DNA from: Alkalinema sp. FACHB-956
GTDB taxonomy: Bacteria > Cyanobacteriota > Cyanobacteriia > Leptolyngbyales > Leptolyngbyaceae
DNA: 64,000 nucleotides
Direction: 5' to 3'
Assembly (NCBI RefSeq): GCF_014697025.1
Contig: NZ_JACJRC010000014.1
Coordinates: 62,001 to 126,000 of the forward strand
The notes under the pieces were generated by a model, which was not told where the DNA came from, made no database searches, and worked only from the letters and a program-made list of their open reading frames with translations. The position numbers and the translations under genes were made by a program. This document shows, piece after piece, positions 27,247 through 36,288 of the stretch (position 1 is its first letter; every line of letters begins with the position of its first letter).

Positions 27247-27591
27247 CTACTGATGGAAGAGGGAATTGAGTTCATTGCGCAAGCTGCTCAAATCACCGAC
27301 ACGACTGATGAGAACCTGTTCCTTACCTCCATCTTCTAGGCGCGTTTTCCAGTGCTGGATGACCTCTAAATTATTCATCCAAAATTGCACCACCGAATCC
27401 ACTACCTCATCCAAAATCCAATCATGGTTCTGGGGAATTTGTTCGATCGAGGCTAAGACTGCATCTAGGGTGCAACGATGACTCCAGACATATTCCACTT
27501 GTGCTTGATGTATCTTGCTTGACCGTTCCTGTTGTTGTTCAAAAAAGTATAAAATTGGTGCAACGCCCACAATGCCAAATAAATACTTCAT
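27247..27591 (-). CDS. Hypothetical protein, 114 aa
   Basis: ATG 27591 (MKYLFGIVGVAPILYFFEQ) starts with a short hydrophobic stretch and is preferred to an upstream in-frame start at 27651. The rest is acidic and helical, with DAVLASIEQIPQNHDWILDE and VVQFWMNNLEVIQHWKTRLED. The family is not recognised. The gene converges on the histidine kinase. Confidence 0.5.
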   Translation of the reverse strand: MKYLFGIVGVAPILYFFEQQQERSSKIHQAQVEYVWSHRCTLDAVLASIEQIPQNHDWILDEVVDSVVQFWMNNLEVIQHWKTRLEDGGKEQVLISRVGDLSSLRNELNSLFHQ

Positions 27592-27856
27592 GGACAAATC
27601 TTGATAAGAAAAACAATGGTTTTTGAAAGTATTTATTCTAGAAAATTGCAACGAAATTGTATAGGGTATGCGAATATTTTTTAATCATTGCTACGAATTG
27701 ATAGATTCTATCCAATAAAATTTGAAAAAGTGTAAATAATTCAACAAATTAGCAATGATTGGTTAGTTGGAATACAGCAAATTTAATGAGCCCTCGATTT
27801 CTAAATTTGCCCCCTTCTAAATTTTTCCCAGTAGAGCATTATTCCTCTTCTCCGCT

Positions 27857-29134
27857 ATGCGATCGAGTGCTTTGTTTTTAGGAATTGATTTTGGCACCTC
27901 GGGGGCACGGGCGATCGCGATCGATACCCAGGGGGACATTCAAGCTCAGGTGGCCCTCCCCTATCCCGAACCCCAGGCCAATCAGCCCCTAGCGGCTAGC
28001 TGGCAACAAACCCTGGATGCCTTACTGATCCAGTTACCCTTGCCCGTGCGAGCCCGCTTAGCAGGTATTGCGATCGACGGCACGTCATCCACCGTCCTTC
28101 TCTGTGATCAACAAGGTCAACCGATCGCGGATCCCATTCTCTACAACGATGGTCGCGCCGCTGCCAAAGTCGCCATCCTCCAAACCCTTGCGCCCCCCAA
28201 TCACACCGTCCTCAGTGCCACCTCCAGCCTCGCCAAGCTTCTGTGGTACGCGGATCAACCGTATTTTTCCCAAGCGGCCCACCTGCTCCACCAAGCCGAT
28301 TGGCTCGCTTTCTTGCTCCATGGGCAACTCGGCCTCAGCGACTATCACAACAGCCTCAAGCTGGGCTATGACGTAGAAAATCTGGCCTATCCAGGCTGGC
28401 TAGAAAACCATCCCCTCCGGGAGCTACTGCCGCAGGTCTGGGTTCCGGGGCAGCCGATCGCGCCCATGCGATCTGCCCTGGCACAACGGTTGCAAATTCC
28501 AGCTAATTGCCTGATCCATGCAGGTACAACCGATAGTATTGCCGCGTTTTTAGCCAGTGGTGCCCAAAAGCCAGGGGAAGCCGTGACATCCTTGGGATCC
28601 ACCCTGGTGCTGAAATTGCTCAGTTCCACCCGGTTAGAAGAGGCTCGCTACGGCATTTATAGCCATCGCCTGGGAAATTTGTGGCTGGTAGGTGGGGCTT
28701 CCAACACAGGGGGCGCGGTGTTGCGGAAATTCTTTACCGATGCCGAAATCACCCAACTCAGTCAACAAATTGATCCGAACCAGCCGACTGAGTACGATTA
28801 CTATCCCTTGCTCCAACTTGGCGATCGCTTTCCCATCAACGATCCAACCTTGTTGCCCCGCTTGGAACCGCGCCCAGAGAGTCCCCGCGATTTTTTGCAG
28901 GGACTGTTGGAAGGCATCGCTCGCATCGAAACCCAAGGCTATCGCTTACTGGCCCAGCTGGGGGCCACTCCCCTAACCTCCGTCCATACCGCTGGAGGAG
29001 GGGCAAAAAATAGGAATTGGACGCAAATTCGTGCCCAATTCCTCGGCGTTCCGGTGAAAGCTGCGTCTTACCCAGAAGCAGCCTATGGTGCTGCAAAACT
29101 GGCTGCGGACTTGGGTATGATTCCCGATCGGTGA
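27857..29134 (+). CDS. FGGY-family sugar kinase, D-ribulose kinase (SePSK) type, 425 aa
   Basis: FGGY kinases transfer the ATP gamma-phosphate to sugars. Motifs seen are the N-terminal phosphate loop LGIDFGTSGARAIAID, IAIDGTSSTVLLCD, the catalytic Asp in AGTTDSIAAFLASG, and the adenosine-binding AGGGAKNRNWTQIRAQFLGV. The overall sequence matches the cyanobacterial/plant group typified by Synechococcus SePSK, which phosphorylates D-ribulose, rather than canonical xylulokinase; it is shorter (425 aa). A hypothetical gene starts 2 bp after its stop codon, suggesting an operon. Confidence 0.88.
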   Translation: MRSSALFLGIDFGTSGARAIAIDTQGDIQAQVALPYPEPQANQPLAASWQQTLDALLIQLPLPVRARLAGIAIDGTSSTVLLCDQQGQPIADPILYNDGRAAAKVAILQTLAPPNHTVLSATSSLAKLLWYADQPYFSQAAHLLHQADWLAFLLHGQLGLSDYHNSLKLGYDVENLAYPGWLENHPLRELLPQVWVPGQPIAPMRSALAQRLQIPANCLIHAGTTDSIAAFLASGAQKPGEAVTSLGSTLVLKLLSSTRLEEARYGIYSHRLGNLWLVGGASNTGGAVLRKFFTDAEITQLSQQIDPNQPTEYDYYPLLQLGDRFPINDPTLLPRLEPRPESPRDFLQGLLEGIARIETQGYRLLAQLGATPLTSVHTAGGGAKNRNWTQIRAQFLGVPVKAASYPEAAYGAAKLAADLGMIPDR

Positions 29135-29136
29135 GC

Positions 29137-29670
29137 ATGGTAAAGTTTTTTCAACTTTTGCGCCCGGTTCAATTCCCCAACTATCTCAATTCTCCCAAAG
29201 GGGCGGGGAATACTGGGGGCGTGGATAATGCAGCAAACTTCGATTTTTCTATACGCATGTGGCGCAAGTTAAACAATTGGTGGCAAGCGGTACGGACCTA
29301 TCCCGACATGAGGCCCGACCTGCAACTGCGCCGAAAAATTAATCAAACCTTGCGCGATCGCTCTGCCTATGGATCCCATGATTGGTATCGCTGCTTTTGG
29401 GAACCATTAGGGGTTAAACCGGAACTTGCCAATTTTCTCTATAGCCAGTTGGCTGCGTATTCCGGTTTAGAAGTGGCTCGTTTGCTCCCCAGCGATCGCC
29501 TGATTGAGGATTTACACATTCCCCTGGTTTGTTGGTATGACTGGGAATGGGATCTCTGTGAAGCCTTCGAAAATCACTTTGGCATCGAACTGTGTCCGAC
29601 CTTTGATTTGAGTGAGCTGACCACGTTAAAGGACTTATTTCTCTACTTAAACCAAAAGTTAATTCAGTAG
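29137..29670 (+). CDS. Hypothetical protein with acyl-carrier-like C-terminus, 177 aa
   Basis: ATG 29137 follows the sugar-kinase stop by 2 bp and has GGTGAG before it; the frame is open further left inside the kinase gene, but that part is a shadow. The N-terminal 100 residues are basic and Trp/Arg-rich. The C-terminal 65 residues (DRLIEDLHIPLVCWYDWEW, FENHFGIELCPTFDLSEL, TLKDLFLYLNQKL) follow the helix and spacing pattern of acyl-carrier-like DUF1493 proteins. The usual phosphopantetheine Ser is not evident. Resemblance is by eye only. Confidence 0.6.
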   Translation: MVKFFQLLRPVQFPNYLNSPKGAGNTGGVDNAANFDFSIRMWRKLNNWWQAVRTYPDMRPDLQLRRKINQTLRDRSAYGSHDWYRCFWEPLGVKPELANFLYSQLAAYSGLEVARLLPSDRLIEDLHIPLVCWYDWEWDLCEAFENHFGIELCPTFDLSELTTLKDLFLYLNQKLIQ

Positions 29671-29781
29671 ACTGGTGACTCAGGCTAAAAATCGTGGCTT
29701 GATCGGCCCCGGCCCCTGCGCTACGCTATTAGCCGGATCAGATTAGCCGAATTAGCCTGTGGTTCAGTGTTTGCAGTCTCT

Positions 29782-30252
29782 ATGAATAAACCTCTAAATC
29801 TCGAACAATCCCGCGCGATCGCTCAACAAATCGGTCGTAAGGGCAAATCTCCATTTGAAACTGCCTACAAAGCTGCCTTGGAGATGGGAGAAGAGGTGCT
29901 TTATGTGCAAGGCTTTCTGGTATTTCCGGGCACGCCTTTCCAACCGATCGAGCATGGCTGGTTAGAACTGTCCGATTGCTTAGTGGATCCCAATATTAAT
30001 CAACTCAAACAGAAGGCAGAAGATCTCTATTACTTTCCTGCCCAAGTGCTGACCCTGAAGGAACTCAAAGCCGCGATCGAAGAAGCCCAAGAGGATTATC
30101 CCGAAGATGATCCTCTACCTATCTACGGAGCCATGCCCTACGAGTACTATGGCGATGTCATGCTGGGAGATAAGGCTTACCAAATCGCCTACGAAGCAGC
30201 CAAAGCAAAGACGCAGGAACTGAACCGACCCAAGAAAAAAACAGAAGAATAG
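29782..30252 (+). CDS. Hypothetical protein, 156 aa
   Basis: ATG 29782 (MNKPLNLEQSRAIAQQIG) is preferred to a GTG five codons upstream. The product is acidic and soluble. A segment YVQGFLVFPGTPFQPIEHGW looks like a small beta unit and could be read as a substrate-binding pocket. The C-terminus is helical with a Lys-rich tail. I do not recognise the family. It follows the sugar-kinase cluster on the same strand after a 111-bp gap. Confidence 0.65.
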   Translation: MNKPLNLEQSRAIAQQIGRKGKSPFETAYKAALEMGEEVLYVQGFLVFPGTPFQPIEHGWLELSDCLVDPNINQLKQKAEDLYYFPAQVLTLKELKAAIEEAQEDYPEDDPLPIYGAMPYEYYGDVMLGDKAYQIAYEAAKAKTQELNRPKKKTEE

Positions 30253-30253
30253 A

Positions 30254-30270
30254 TCTCTAGATGCTAGAGA
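30254..30270. terminator. Small hairpin after the 156-aa gene
   Basis: TCTCTAG pairs with CTAGAGA around a 3-nt loop, starting 2 bp after the stop codon. There is no T-run, so termination is uncertain. Confidence 0.35.
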
Positions 30271-30300
30271 ATCCCTTGCCTTAGCACTAAGCTCGACACT

Positions 30301-30504
30301 CAATCTTTTGCTTGGTGCTCAATTTCCTGCTTGGCGCTTAATTTTTTGCTTGGCGCTCAGTTTTGCAATGGGAGCCATGCCCCTGGTCTAGCTTATCCCC
30401 CTGAGCCATTGCGGATGGAAGGCCGGATGTGAAGGGCGGTGAGGGGACAAGCTCAAGGCAATCAACTCATGAGAATTCAGGGGAGAATTCAGGGGAGAAT
30501 TCAG
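30301..30504. repeat. Two tandem repeats between convergent genes
   Basis: Three 19-bp units containing TTGCTTGGCGCT run from 30301 to 30357. Two and a half units of GAGAATTCAGGG run from 30471 to 30504. The 268-bp gap (30253-30520) otherwise shows nothing. Confidence 0.92.
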
Positions 30505-30520
30505 TGTTGAGTCAAGTGAA

Positions 30521-30943
30521 TTAAGTGCTGGGCTGAGCGCAGGCATATTGTAGAACTTCGTAGCCACTGCTGCCTTGGCGCGGCTGCACTAAGGTTCCCG
30601 TTTCTCCATAGTCAAACCGTTGAATCAGTTTACGATCCTTGGCAAAGGCATTGACCCTGCGAAGACGCTGGGTTTTGGAATTGCAATCCGCAGACCACCG
30701 GATGACCACGCCATGGAGCGGCTCCTCGATCGTATTTTCCAAAAAGGGATTATTCGGTTCTGGAAATTCACGATATTCCCAGTAGGTCACACTGTTGCCC
30801 TTGCGCTGAATGGAGCTGGTATCGATGAAAAAACGATCCTTCACTGAATTTTCAGTAATCTTCTTCCATTCTGCGGCGATCGCGGCATTGGGTAACACCA
30901 GCACTGAACAGGCGATCGCCCAAGCCGTTAAACGTTTCATCAT
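30521..30943 (-). CDS. Secreted protein with surface-adhesin-E-like domain, 140 aa
   Basis: A signal peptide ending AAIAAEW is followed by a small beta domain: WKKITENSVKDRFFIDTSSI, SVTYWEYREFPEP, VIRWSADCNSKTQRLRRVNA and EVLQYACAQ. Two cysteines could pair. The layout (strand, D-x-S-I, tyrosine strand, C-x3-T-x3-R) matches the widespread surface-adhesin E-type family found in cyanobacteria. Function is unknown. It is followed 37 bp upstream by another secreted-protein gene on the same strand (30981-31799), which may be the first gene of the pair. Confidence 0.72.
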   Translation of the reverse strand: MMKRLTAWAIACSVLVLPNAAIAAEWKKITENSVKDRFFIDTSSIQRKGNSVTYWEYREFPEPNNPFLENTIEEPLHGVVIRWSADCNSKTQRLRRVNAFAKDRKLIQRFDYGETGTLVQPRQGSSGYEVLQYACAQPST

Positions 30944-30980
30944 GATTTTCCCCTCATCAATATTGCGATTAACTAGCTAC

Positions 30981-31799
30981 TTACGGTTTAGGTGGTTCCG
31001 GGGCAGGCTGAGGTGTCTCCGATGGACTCGGTGTTGGAGAGGGGGTGCCGCCCTTATTTTGCGCCAGGTAAGCTTCTACATTCTTAATCGCTTGGATGGC
31101 GTAGGTATCGTTGGGCCGTTCATCCAACGCCCGTCGGAAGAATAATAAGGCAGTGCGGTGATTGCGTTTTTGGGTGGCGGTGTAGCCTACCTGCATGTAG
31201 CGATCGTAGGCGGTACTGCGTCCGGCGGGGACTTTCACCGTTTTATCAGCAGAACTGGAGGAGCCACTAGAACTACTGGACGTGCTGCTGTCTGTGGGTT
31301 TGGTGTTCCCCGTTGGTTTGGTGGAATCCGTCGGTGACCCTTGGGGTTTGCCAGTTGCCTGTTGCTGATACAGACTCAGAACTTGATTGGTATAGGCGGC
31401 GGTTCCCGCACTGTTATACAGGTTGCTATCTCCTGTCATCCACCAAGCGGCAATCCGCCGTACGGTCAGTGCTTCATCCCCGTTGGCCTGCTGGTCTTCC
31501 GTGGCTGCCACGTCCTTAATCACACAGTTGATAATGTTGCGGGCTGTGGCGGGACTATCGTTGAACTGCTGCGGAGTTAGGGGTTTGCCCAAACAGGACT
31601 TGGCCCAGATGGGAATATTGGTGGCCTTAACGCGCCAGTCGCTGTGCAAACCCTCACTCTTTGGACTTTGCACGCCCACCTGTCGAAGAGATTCTACAAC
31701 CCGCGCAACTTGACTATCTGTCATGGCCGCCGTAGCCACTCCACTGAAGCTGAGGCTGAGTGCGACCCCGCCCACAATACCCAGAAACTGCGATCGCAT
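30981..31799 (-). CDS. Secreted hypothetical protein, 272 aa
   Basis: A signal peptide ends in SGVATAAMTD. Residues about 30-140 hold an alpha-rich domain with three cysteines (KSCLGKPL, NCVIKD). A Ser/Thr/Lys/Pro linker with SSTSSSSSGSSSSADKT comes next, and then a TPR-like helical pair: AYDRYMQVGYTATQKRNHRT, ALLFFRRALDERPNDTYAIQ. A Pro-rich tail closes the protein. The family is not recognised. It is likely cotranscribed with the surface-adhesin-E-like gene. Confidence 0.65.
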   Translation of the reverse strand: MRSQFLGIVGGVALSLSFSGVATAAMTDSQVARVVESLRQVGVQSPKSEGLHSDWRVKATNIPIWAKSCLGKPLTPQQFNDSPATARNIINCVIKDVAATEDQQANGDEALTVRRIAAWWMTGDSNLYNSAGTAAYTNQVLSLYQQQATGKPQGSPTDSTKPTGNTKPTDSSTSSSSSGSSSSADKTVKVPAGRSTAYDRYMQVGYTATQKRNHRTALLFFRRALDERPNDTYAIQAIKNVEAYLAQNKGGTPSPTPSPSETPQPAPEPPKP

Positions 31800-31993
31800 A
31801 TCCTATAAAGTCCAAATCAACTTAAGTTCTTACTAATCTAGACCGATCCTGGTCAGAATGATCGTCTTTACCGAAAACCTATATTTCGGCATCAATCTCA
31901 GGATGGATTTCAAAAGGATGCCATCCTAGGATACGCCGTGCCAAGGCAAGAAAATAGACCGATGTGCAACTCGAAAAGTTGCCGACCTGCCAA

Positions 31994-32029
31994 ACTGACT
32001 TGCAAACCTGACTTGCAAAACTGACCTGG
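31994..32029. repeat. Tandem repeat in the petJ downstream region
   Basis: Nearly three units of CTGACTTGCAAAC, with small variation, lie in the 31800-32145 gap, which has no gene that I can support. Confidence 0.7.
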
Positions 32030-32145
32030 AAAAGCGGCCGATCGGGGAAATTCCGTGCCGACTGCTTCCATTGTCTGACTGCCCAGGCTGGGAGCGTTGT
32101 GATGTTGTGATCAAGCGTTGTGGCAGAGACTTGCGATAGAGAAAA

Positions 32146-32167
32146 GAGGCTTAAGAATTTAAGCCTC
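32146..32167 (-). terminator. Terminator of petJ
   Basis: GAGGCTTAA/TTAAGCCTC with a 4-nt loop is followed on the minus strand by TTTTC. It lies 175 bp past the petJ stop codon, beyond the tandem repeats. Confidence 0.7.
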
Positions 32168-32214
32168 TCCCTAGGGTCAGTATTGAAAAATCAGTCAGGA
32201 CTCTCACCCATAAT

Positions 32215-32329
32215 CTGCTGCTCACAACCTGCTGCTCACAACCTGCTGCTTACAGCCTATTGCCTACAACCTGCTGCTCACAACAGGGTTAGTTACAACA
32301 GGGTTATTTACAACAGGATTATTTACAGG
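32215..32329. repeat. 14-bp tandem repeat (five copies) changing into a 15-bp repeat (three copies)
   Basis: Five units based on CTGCTGCTCACAAC run from 32215 to 32284. Three units based on AGGGTTATTTACAAC run from 32285 to 32329. The block ends 13 bp before the petJ stop codon, so it lies in the petJ 3'-UTR. The shared ACAAC end suggests the second family grew out of the first. Confidence 0.95.
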
Positions 32330-32342
32330 GGTAATGCGAGGA

Positions 32343-32678
32343 TTACTTCGCCCAACCATTTCCAGCCTGGGCCAAGACATAAGCAGCCACGTTTTCAATT
32401 TGTTCGGGTTGAAGCTTACCGCCAAAAGCAGGCATTGCGTTCTTGCCGTTCGTCACTTGTTTGATGATTGCTTCTGCGGAGGCCATCCCGTATTGGTCGA
32501 GGTCAGCCTGTTGCAGCGTTTTGGTGGGGTTGACGGCGTTGCGTCCACCCGCATGGCAAGCAGCACAGTTGGCTGCAAACACCTTAGCACCTGCCGCAGT
32601 ATCAGCAGCATAGGCGGGCAGGGCAAAGGAAATGGTGGCAACGATCGCGATCAAGCCCAGAAAAAGCTTTCTTAACAT
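32343..32678 (-). CDS. petJ: Cytochrome c6
   Basis: Cytochrome c6 carries electrons from cytochrome b6f to photosystem I in the thylakoid lumen and can replace plastocyanin under copper shortage. The 111-aa precursor has a signal peptide ending LPAYAAD. Its haem motif is CAACH, and its axial Met is in [12 protein letters not shown]. The conserved [13 protein letters not shown]-terminus is present. Two operators of the PetR type lie 73-116 bp upstream of the ATG. Confidence 0.96.
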   Translation of the reverse strand: MLRKLFLGLIAIVATISFALPAYAADTAAGAKVFAANCAACHAGGRNAVNPTKTLQQADLDQYGMASAEAIIKQVTNGKNAMPAFGGKLQPEQIENVAAYVLAQAGNGWAK

Positions 32679-32748
32679 TTTGATACCAGTGTTCTACGCT
32701 CAAGGATTACCGTCCCCCATTCTGTTGAGAAGGGATTTCCTGGGTCAA

Positions 32749-32803
32749 AAGACATATTGTCAAAGATTGCAAGCTTGCAATAAGACATATTGTCAAAGAT
32801 TGC
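32749..32803. promoter_or_regulatory. Two PetR (BlaI-type) operators upstream of petJ
   Basis: GACATATTGTC occurs at 32751-32761 and 32784-32794, inside an exact 22-bp direct repeat spaced 33 bp. Each matches GAC-N5-GTC, the motif I recall for PetR, the copper-dependent plastocyanin/c6 switch repressor. A palindrome ATTGCAAGCTTGCAAT lies between them. TTGACA hexamers on the minus strand overlap the operators, placing them over possible -35 elements. Confidence 0.65.
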
Positions 32804-32895
32804 GCTACGTAAAGCCAGTTGCGATCGGTGGAGTGCCCAGGGAGTGAGATAATCCAGCGTGCACCTGCTTAGGAGAATGCTGAGGAGAATACGCT

Positions 32896-34128
32896 ATGAA
32901 TCAACCTGCTGCCCCCGCTACGGCAACCCTCGCCCCCTGGGGCACCCCGTTACAACCAGGGGCACAACGCCTATTGCTGCTCGGCTCAGGGGAATTGGGG
33001 CGGGAAGTGGCGATCGAAGCCATGCGCCTGGGCCTAGAAGTGATTGCAGTCGATTCCTATGCCAATGCCCCGGCCATGCAGTTTGCCCACCGTTCCCATG
33101 TGATCAGTATGTTGGATGGGGAAGCCCTGCGATCGGTGATTGAAGCGGAGCAACCCAGCTTCATCGTGCCGGAAGTGGAAGCGATCGCCACGCCGACGTT
33201 GATTGAATTGGAAAAGCAGGGCTGGCGAGTCATTCCGACGGCCAATGCGACCTTTCTCACGATGAACCGGGAAGGGATCCGGCGGTTGGCGGCGGAAACC
33301 TTAGGGTTGAAAACCTCGCCCTATCGCTTTGCTGATACGGAAGCGGAATACCAAGCGGCGATCGCGGAGATTGGCTTGCCCTGCGTGGTAAAGCCGGTGA
33401 TGAGTTCCTCCGGCAAAGGCCAAAGTACCGTGAAAACAGAGGCGGATATTTTGCCTGCTTGGGACTATGCCCACGCTAAGGGCCGGACGCAGAACGATCG
33501 GGTGATTATCGAAGGCTTCGTCAATTTCCACACTGAGATTACATTGCTGACCGTGCGGGCGATCGATGGCACCCATTTCTGTCCGCCGATCGGCCATGTC
33601 CAGATCAGCGGCGATTATCGCGAATCTTGGCAACCTTGCCCGCTGTCAGAAGCTACCCTCGCCAAATGTCAGGCGATCGCGGCCACAATCACGGAAGCCT
33701 TGGGCGGATGGGGCCTCTTTGGGGTGGAATTGTTCATCGAAGGGGATCCCGCTGGGGAACAAACGGTTTACTTCAGCGAGGTCAGCCCCCGCCCCCACGA
33801 TACGGGCATGGTGACGATGATTAGCCAAAACATGTCCGAGTTTGAGTTACATGTGCGGGCGATCGCGGGTTTGCCGATCGGCGAGATTGACCTGATTAAA
33901 CCCGGTGCCTCGGCGGTGATTCTGGGCACGGAACCGACGGAGAATCCGCAATTTACGGGCGTAGCAGACGCTTTACAGGTTCCCACGAGTAAGTTACGGC
34001 TCTTTGGTAAACCCAAAAGCTATGCCAACCGTCGTATGGGGGTAGCACTGGCCCTAGGATCCACGATCGAAGAAGCCCGCGATCGGGCTAAGGCTTGTGC
34101 GGCACAGGTGCAGGTGGTCAAGGGGTAG
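32896..34128 (+). CDS. purT: Phosphoribosylglycinamide formyltransferase 2 (formate-dependent)
   Basis: PurT makes formyl-GAR from GAR, formate and ATP in purine synthesis, an alternative to folate-dependent PurN. The protein is an ATP-grasp enzyme of 410 aa, the normal length. Recognisable stretches are [58 protein letters not shown] and [15 protein letters not shown]. It starts at ATG 32896 after GAGGAGAA-like sequence. The stop codon lies inside a 17-bp tandem repeat. Confidence 0.95.
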   Translation: MNQPAAPATATLAPWGTPLQPGAQRLLLLGSGELGREVAIEAMRLGLEVIAVDSYANAPAMQFAHRSHVISMLDGEALRSVIEAEQPSFIVPEVEAIATPTLIELEKQGWRVIPTANATFLTMNREGIRRLAAETLGLKTSPYRFADTEAEYQAAIAEIGLPCVVKPVMSSSGKGQSTVKTEADILPAWDYAHAKGRTQNDRVIIEGFVNFHTEITLLTVRAIDGTHFCPPIGHVQISGDYRESWQPCPLSEATLAKCQAIAATITEALGGWGLFGVELFIEGDPAGEQTVYFSEVSPRPHDTGMVTMISQNMSEFELHVRAIAGLPIGEIDLIKPGASAVILGTEPTENPQFTGVADALQVPTSKLRLFGKPKSYANRRMGVALALGSTIEEARDRAKACAAQVQVVKG

Positions 34129-34168
34129 GAGGGTAGAACGGGTAGGAGGGTAGAACGGGTAGGAGGGG
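34123..34168. repeat. 17-bp tandem repeat across the purT stop codon
   Basis: GGGTAGGAGGGTAGAAC is present twice plus a 12-bp partial. The purT TAG (34126-34128) falls in the first unit, so the repeat grew at the very 3' end of the gene. Confidence 0.93.
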
Positions 34169-34242
34169 ACGTTATTTTTTTTACGAATGTGACAATTTCG
34201 AACTAACGTTACAGTAGATCTGTTGAATCTCAAGCCGCTGGC

Positions 34243-34977
34243 ATGACTGCTCCTATCCCCAACAACTCTCAAGGTTCTCCTGACGCTGACGACGATCGTG
34301 GCTGGCTGGACGATATTGTCCCTAATTTGGAAAAATCCCCCGAAACTAAACGGCAGGGGGTTGATCCTCACAGCCCGATCGTCATGGTGGAAACGGCATT
34401 CCTTGCCAGTGCGGCTGGGTTGCTGTGGTTGGTGAATTTTTACTTTCCCCTCGGCCCCATGCTGATCTTTTTCCCGTTACCCATTGCGATCGTCTATCTG
34501 CGCTGGGGCAATCGGGCGGCAGGCATGGGCGTGCTTGTCGCATCGTTGCTGTTGAGTGTATTGATGGGACCGGTGCGGGCGATTCAGTTTTTGGTGCCCT
34601 ATGGCGTCTTGGGCTGGACGTTGGGGAGTTTGTGGTCGCGGCGCAGTGGATGGAGCGGAGCCATTTTCATTGGAACTGTACTGATGACCTTTGGTACGTT
34701 TTTCCGGATTTGGCTGGTCTCAATCTTGCTAGGGGATGACCTCTGGCTCTATGCCACGATTCAGGTGACGGGTTTCGTGGAATGGATTTTCAACTTCCTC
34801 GGAATTCTGCAACAGCCTAGTCTGAGCTTAGTGCAGGGGATTACGGTGGCCGCGATCGTGGTCAAGAATATTGTCTACGTTGGTTTAGTGCACGTGGTTG
34901 CTTACATTCTATGCAATCGCCTAGGGAATCCCATTCCCGATCCGCCTAAGTGGATACAAGTGTTAATGGATGAGTAG
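34243..34977 (+). CDS. DUF2232 membrane protein, 244 aa
   Basis: A cytoplasmic acidic N-terminus of about 45 residues is followed by six hydrophobic segments. They include AFLASAAGLLWLVNFYFPLG, MLIFFPLPIAIVYLRWGN, GAIFIGTVLMTFGTFFRI and ITVAAIVVKNIVYVGLVHVV. The RWGNRAAGM loop and the general layout match DUF2232, whose bacterial members resemble substrate-binding (S) components of transporters. Substrate is unknown. The CobT-like gene follows after 81 bp on the same strand, possibly in one transcript. Confidence 0.8.
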   Translation: MTAPIPNNSQGSPDADDDRGWLDDIVPNLEKSPETKRQGVDPHSPIVMVETAFLASAAGLLWLVNFYFPLGPMLIFFPLPIAIVYLRWGNRAAGMGVLVASLLLSVLMGPVRAIQFLVPYGVLGWTLGSLWSRRSGWSGAIFIGTVLMTFGTFFRIWLVSILLGDDLWLYATIQVTGFVEWIFNFLGILQQPSLSLVQGITVAAIVVKNIVYVGLVHVVAYILCNRLGNPIPDPPKWIQVLMDE

Positions 34978-35058
34978 TTGTCTATCCAGCTGGTTTCAGC
35001 CGTTGATGAATGCATGGATGATCAGGACTGGATGATGAGATTAGATGATGAGTACTAG

Positions 35059-36252
35059 ATGATTAACATCTACACCCAACGATCGCAGGCAGAACGTTGG
35101 CTGCAACGCTATCGAGGGCAATCACCAGAATTTGTCTGTGTGCTAGGTTTTACGGAAACGGGACTGATTCCAGGCATTTCTGCCGCCGGAGCCACTCCCG
35201 ACGATCGCCGTCAAACGGCGCTTGCGGATGCTGAATTTCTGTACTACGGTGTGCAAGCCCAACCCCGCTATCCGCTGCCACCGCTCGTGGCTGGGGCTTC
35301 ACCAGCCTTGATTTCCCGCGCGATCGTTGAACAGCTCTCCATTCCGACCCATTTAGTGAATGCAGGACTGCTAGAAACTCCCCCCGTTCCCTGTATTGAC
35401 TGTGGGGGCCAAGCAGCTCGCTGCCTCAGTACGGGCCAAGCCATGGATCTCGCGACCGTGCAGCAATTATTTCAGGCGGGTCTTCAGTTAGGGCAGCAAT
35501 TCGGCCAAAAACTTAAAAACCGTTACTTGATTATTGGAGAATGCGTTGTCGGTGGAACGACGACTGCATTGGCATTACTGTTGGGCTTAGGGATTCCAGC
35601 CCTAGGCAAGGTCAATAGTAGCCACCCCACCTGTAACCATGATCAAAAGCAACAACTGGTGCTATCTGCGCTGCAATCTCTTCCATTATCGACTAGCGAT
35701 GCTCCAGATCCCCTACAACTGTTGGCGGCGATCGGCGATCCTATGCAACCGGTGGTGGCGGGAATGATGATTGCTGCCAGTCAGTACTGTGGTGTCTTGT
35801 TGGCGGGAGGCACACAAATGCTGGCCGTCTACGTCCTCGCTCAACGCATTCAACACGTTCAGGCTCAATATCTTACATCGACGATCACAACAGGGGCGAT
35901 CGCGGTAGGTGGAACCGAGGAGGAGGCTGGACGGAATCTTCAGAAACCTGCTTGGAACCCTGATAACCCTGTCTGGAACCCTGACAACATTATCATTGGA
36001 ACCACGCGCTGGGTCGCTGAAGATCCGACGGGTGATACGATCGGCTTGAGTTCCAGTATTGGCAAGGTGCCGCTGATAGCGACAGCCCTAGATTTTACCC
36101 AATCCCGTTATCCCCAATTGCAAGTCTATGAACAGGGATTTGTCAAAGAAGGGGTTGGGGCAGGAGGCTGCGCGATCGCAGCTCACCTGTACCGTCAGTG
36201 GAATAATCAACAATTCCTAGAGGCCATTGAACAGCTTTTAGACCGCTTTTAG
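35059..36252 (+). CDS. CobT-like nicotinate-nucleotide phosphoribosyltransferase (TIGR00303 type), 397 aa
   Basis: CobT-like enzymes transfer a phosphoribosyl group to the lower-ligand base of cobamides. Recognisable segments are GFTETGLIPGISAAGATPDD, ECVVGGTTTALALLLGLGI, GDPMQPVVAGMMIAASQY and VLLAGGTQMLAVYVLA. This is the longer cyanobacterial/archaeal branch rather than classical CobT. Cyanobacteria make pseudocobalamin with adenine as lower ligand, so the true base is not certain. No B12 riboswitch was seen in the short upstream gap. Confidence 0.85.
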   Translation: MINIYTQRSQAERWLQRYRGQSPEFVCVLGFTETGLIPGISAAGATPDDRRQTALADAEFLYYGVQAQPRYPLPPLVAGASPALISRAIVEQLSIPTHLVNAGLLETPPVPCIDCGGQAARCLSTGQAMDLATVQQLFQAGLQLGQQFGQKLKNRYLIIGECVVGGTTTALALLLGLGIPALGKVNSSHPTCNHDQKQQLVLSALQSLPLSTSDAPDPLQLLAAIGDPMQPVVAGMMIAASQYCGVLLAGGTQMLAVYVLAQRIQHVQAQYLTSTITTGAIAVGGTEEEAGRNLQKPAWNPDNPVWNPDNIIIGTTRWVAEDPTGDTIGLSSSIGKVPLIATALDFTQSRYPQLQVYEQGFVKEGVGAGGCAIAAHLYRQWNNQQFLEAIEQLLDRF

Positions 36253-36288
36253 CCTGTTTGCAGCCTATTCAAGGATTCGGAAAAATGA

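Noticed and set aside
29017-29136. Upstream extension of the acyl-carrier-like gene
   Set aside because: It lies inside the end of the sugar-kinase gene in a different frame and has no start signal.
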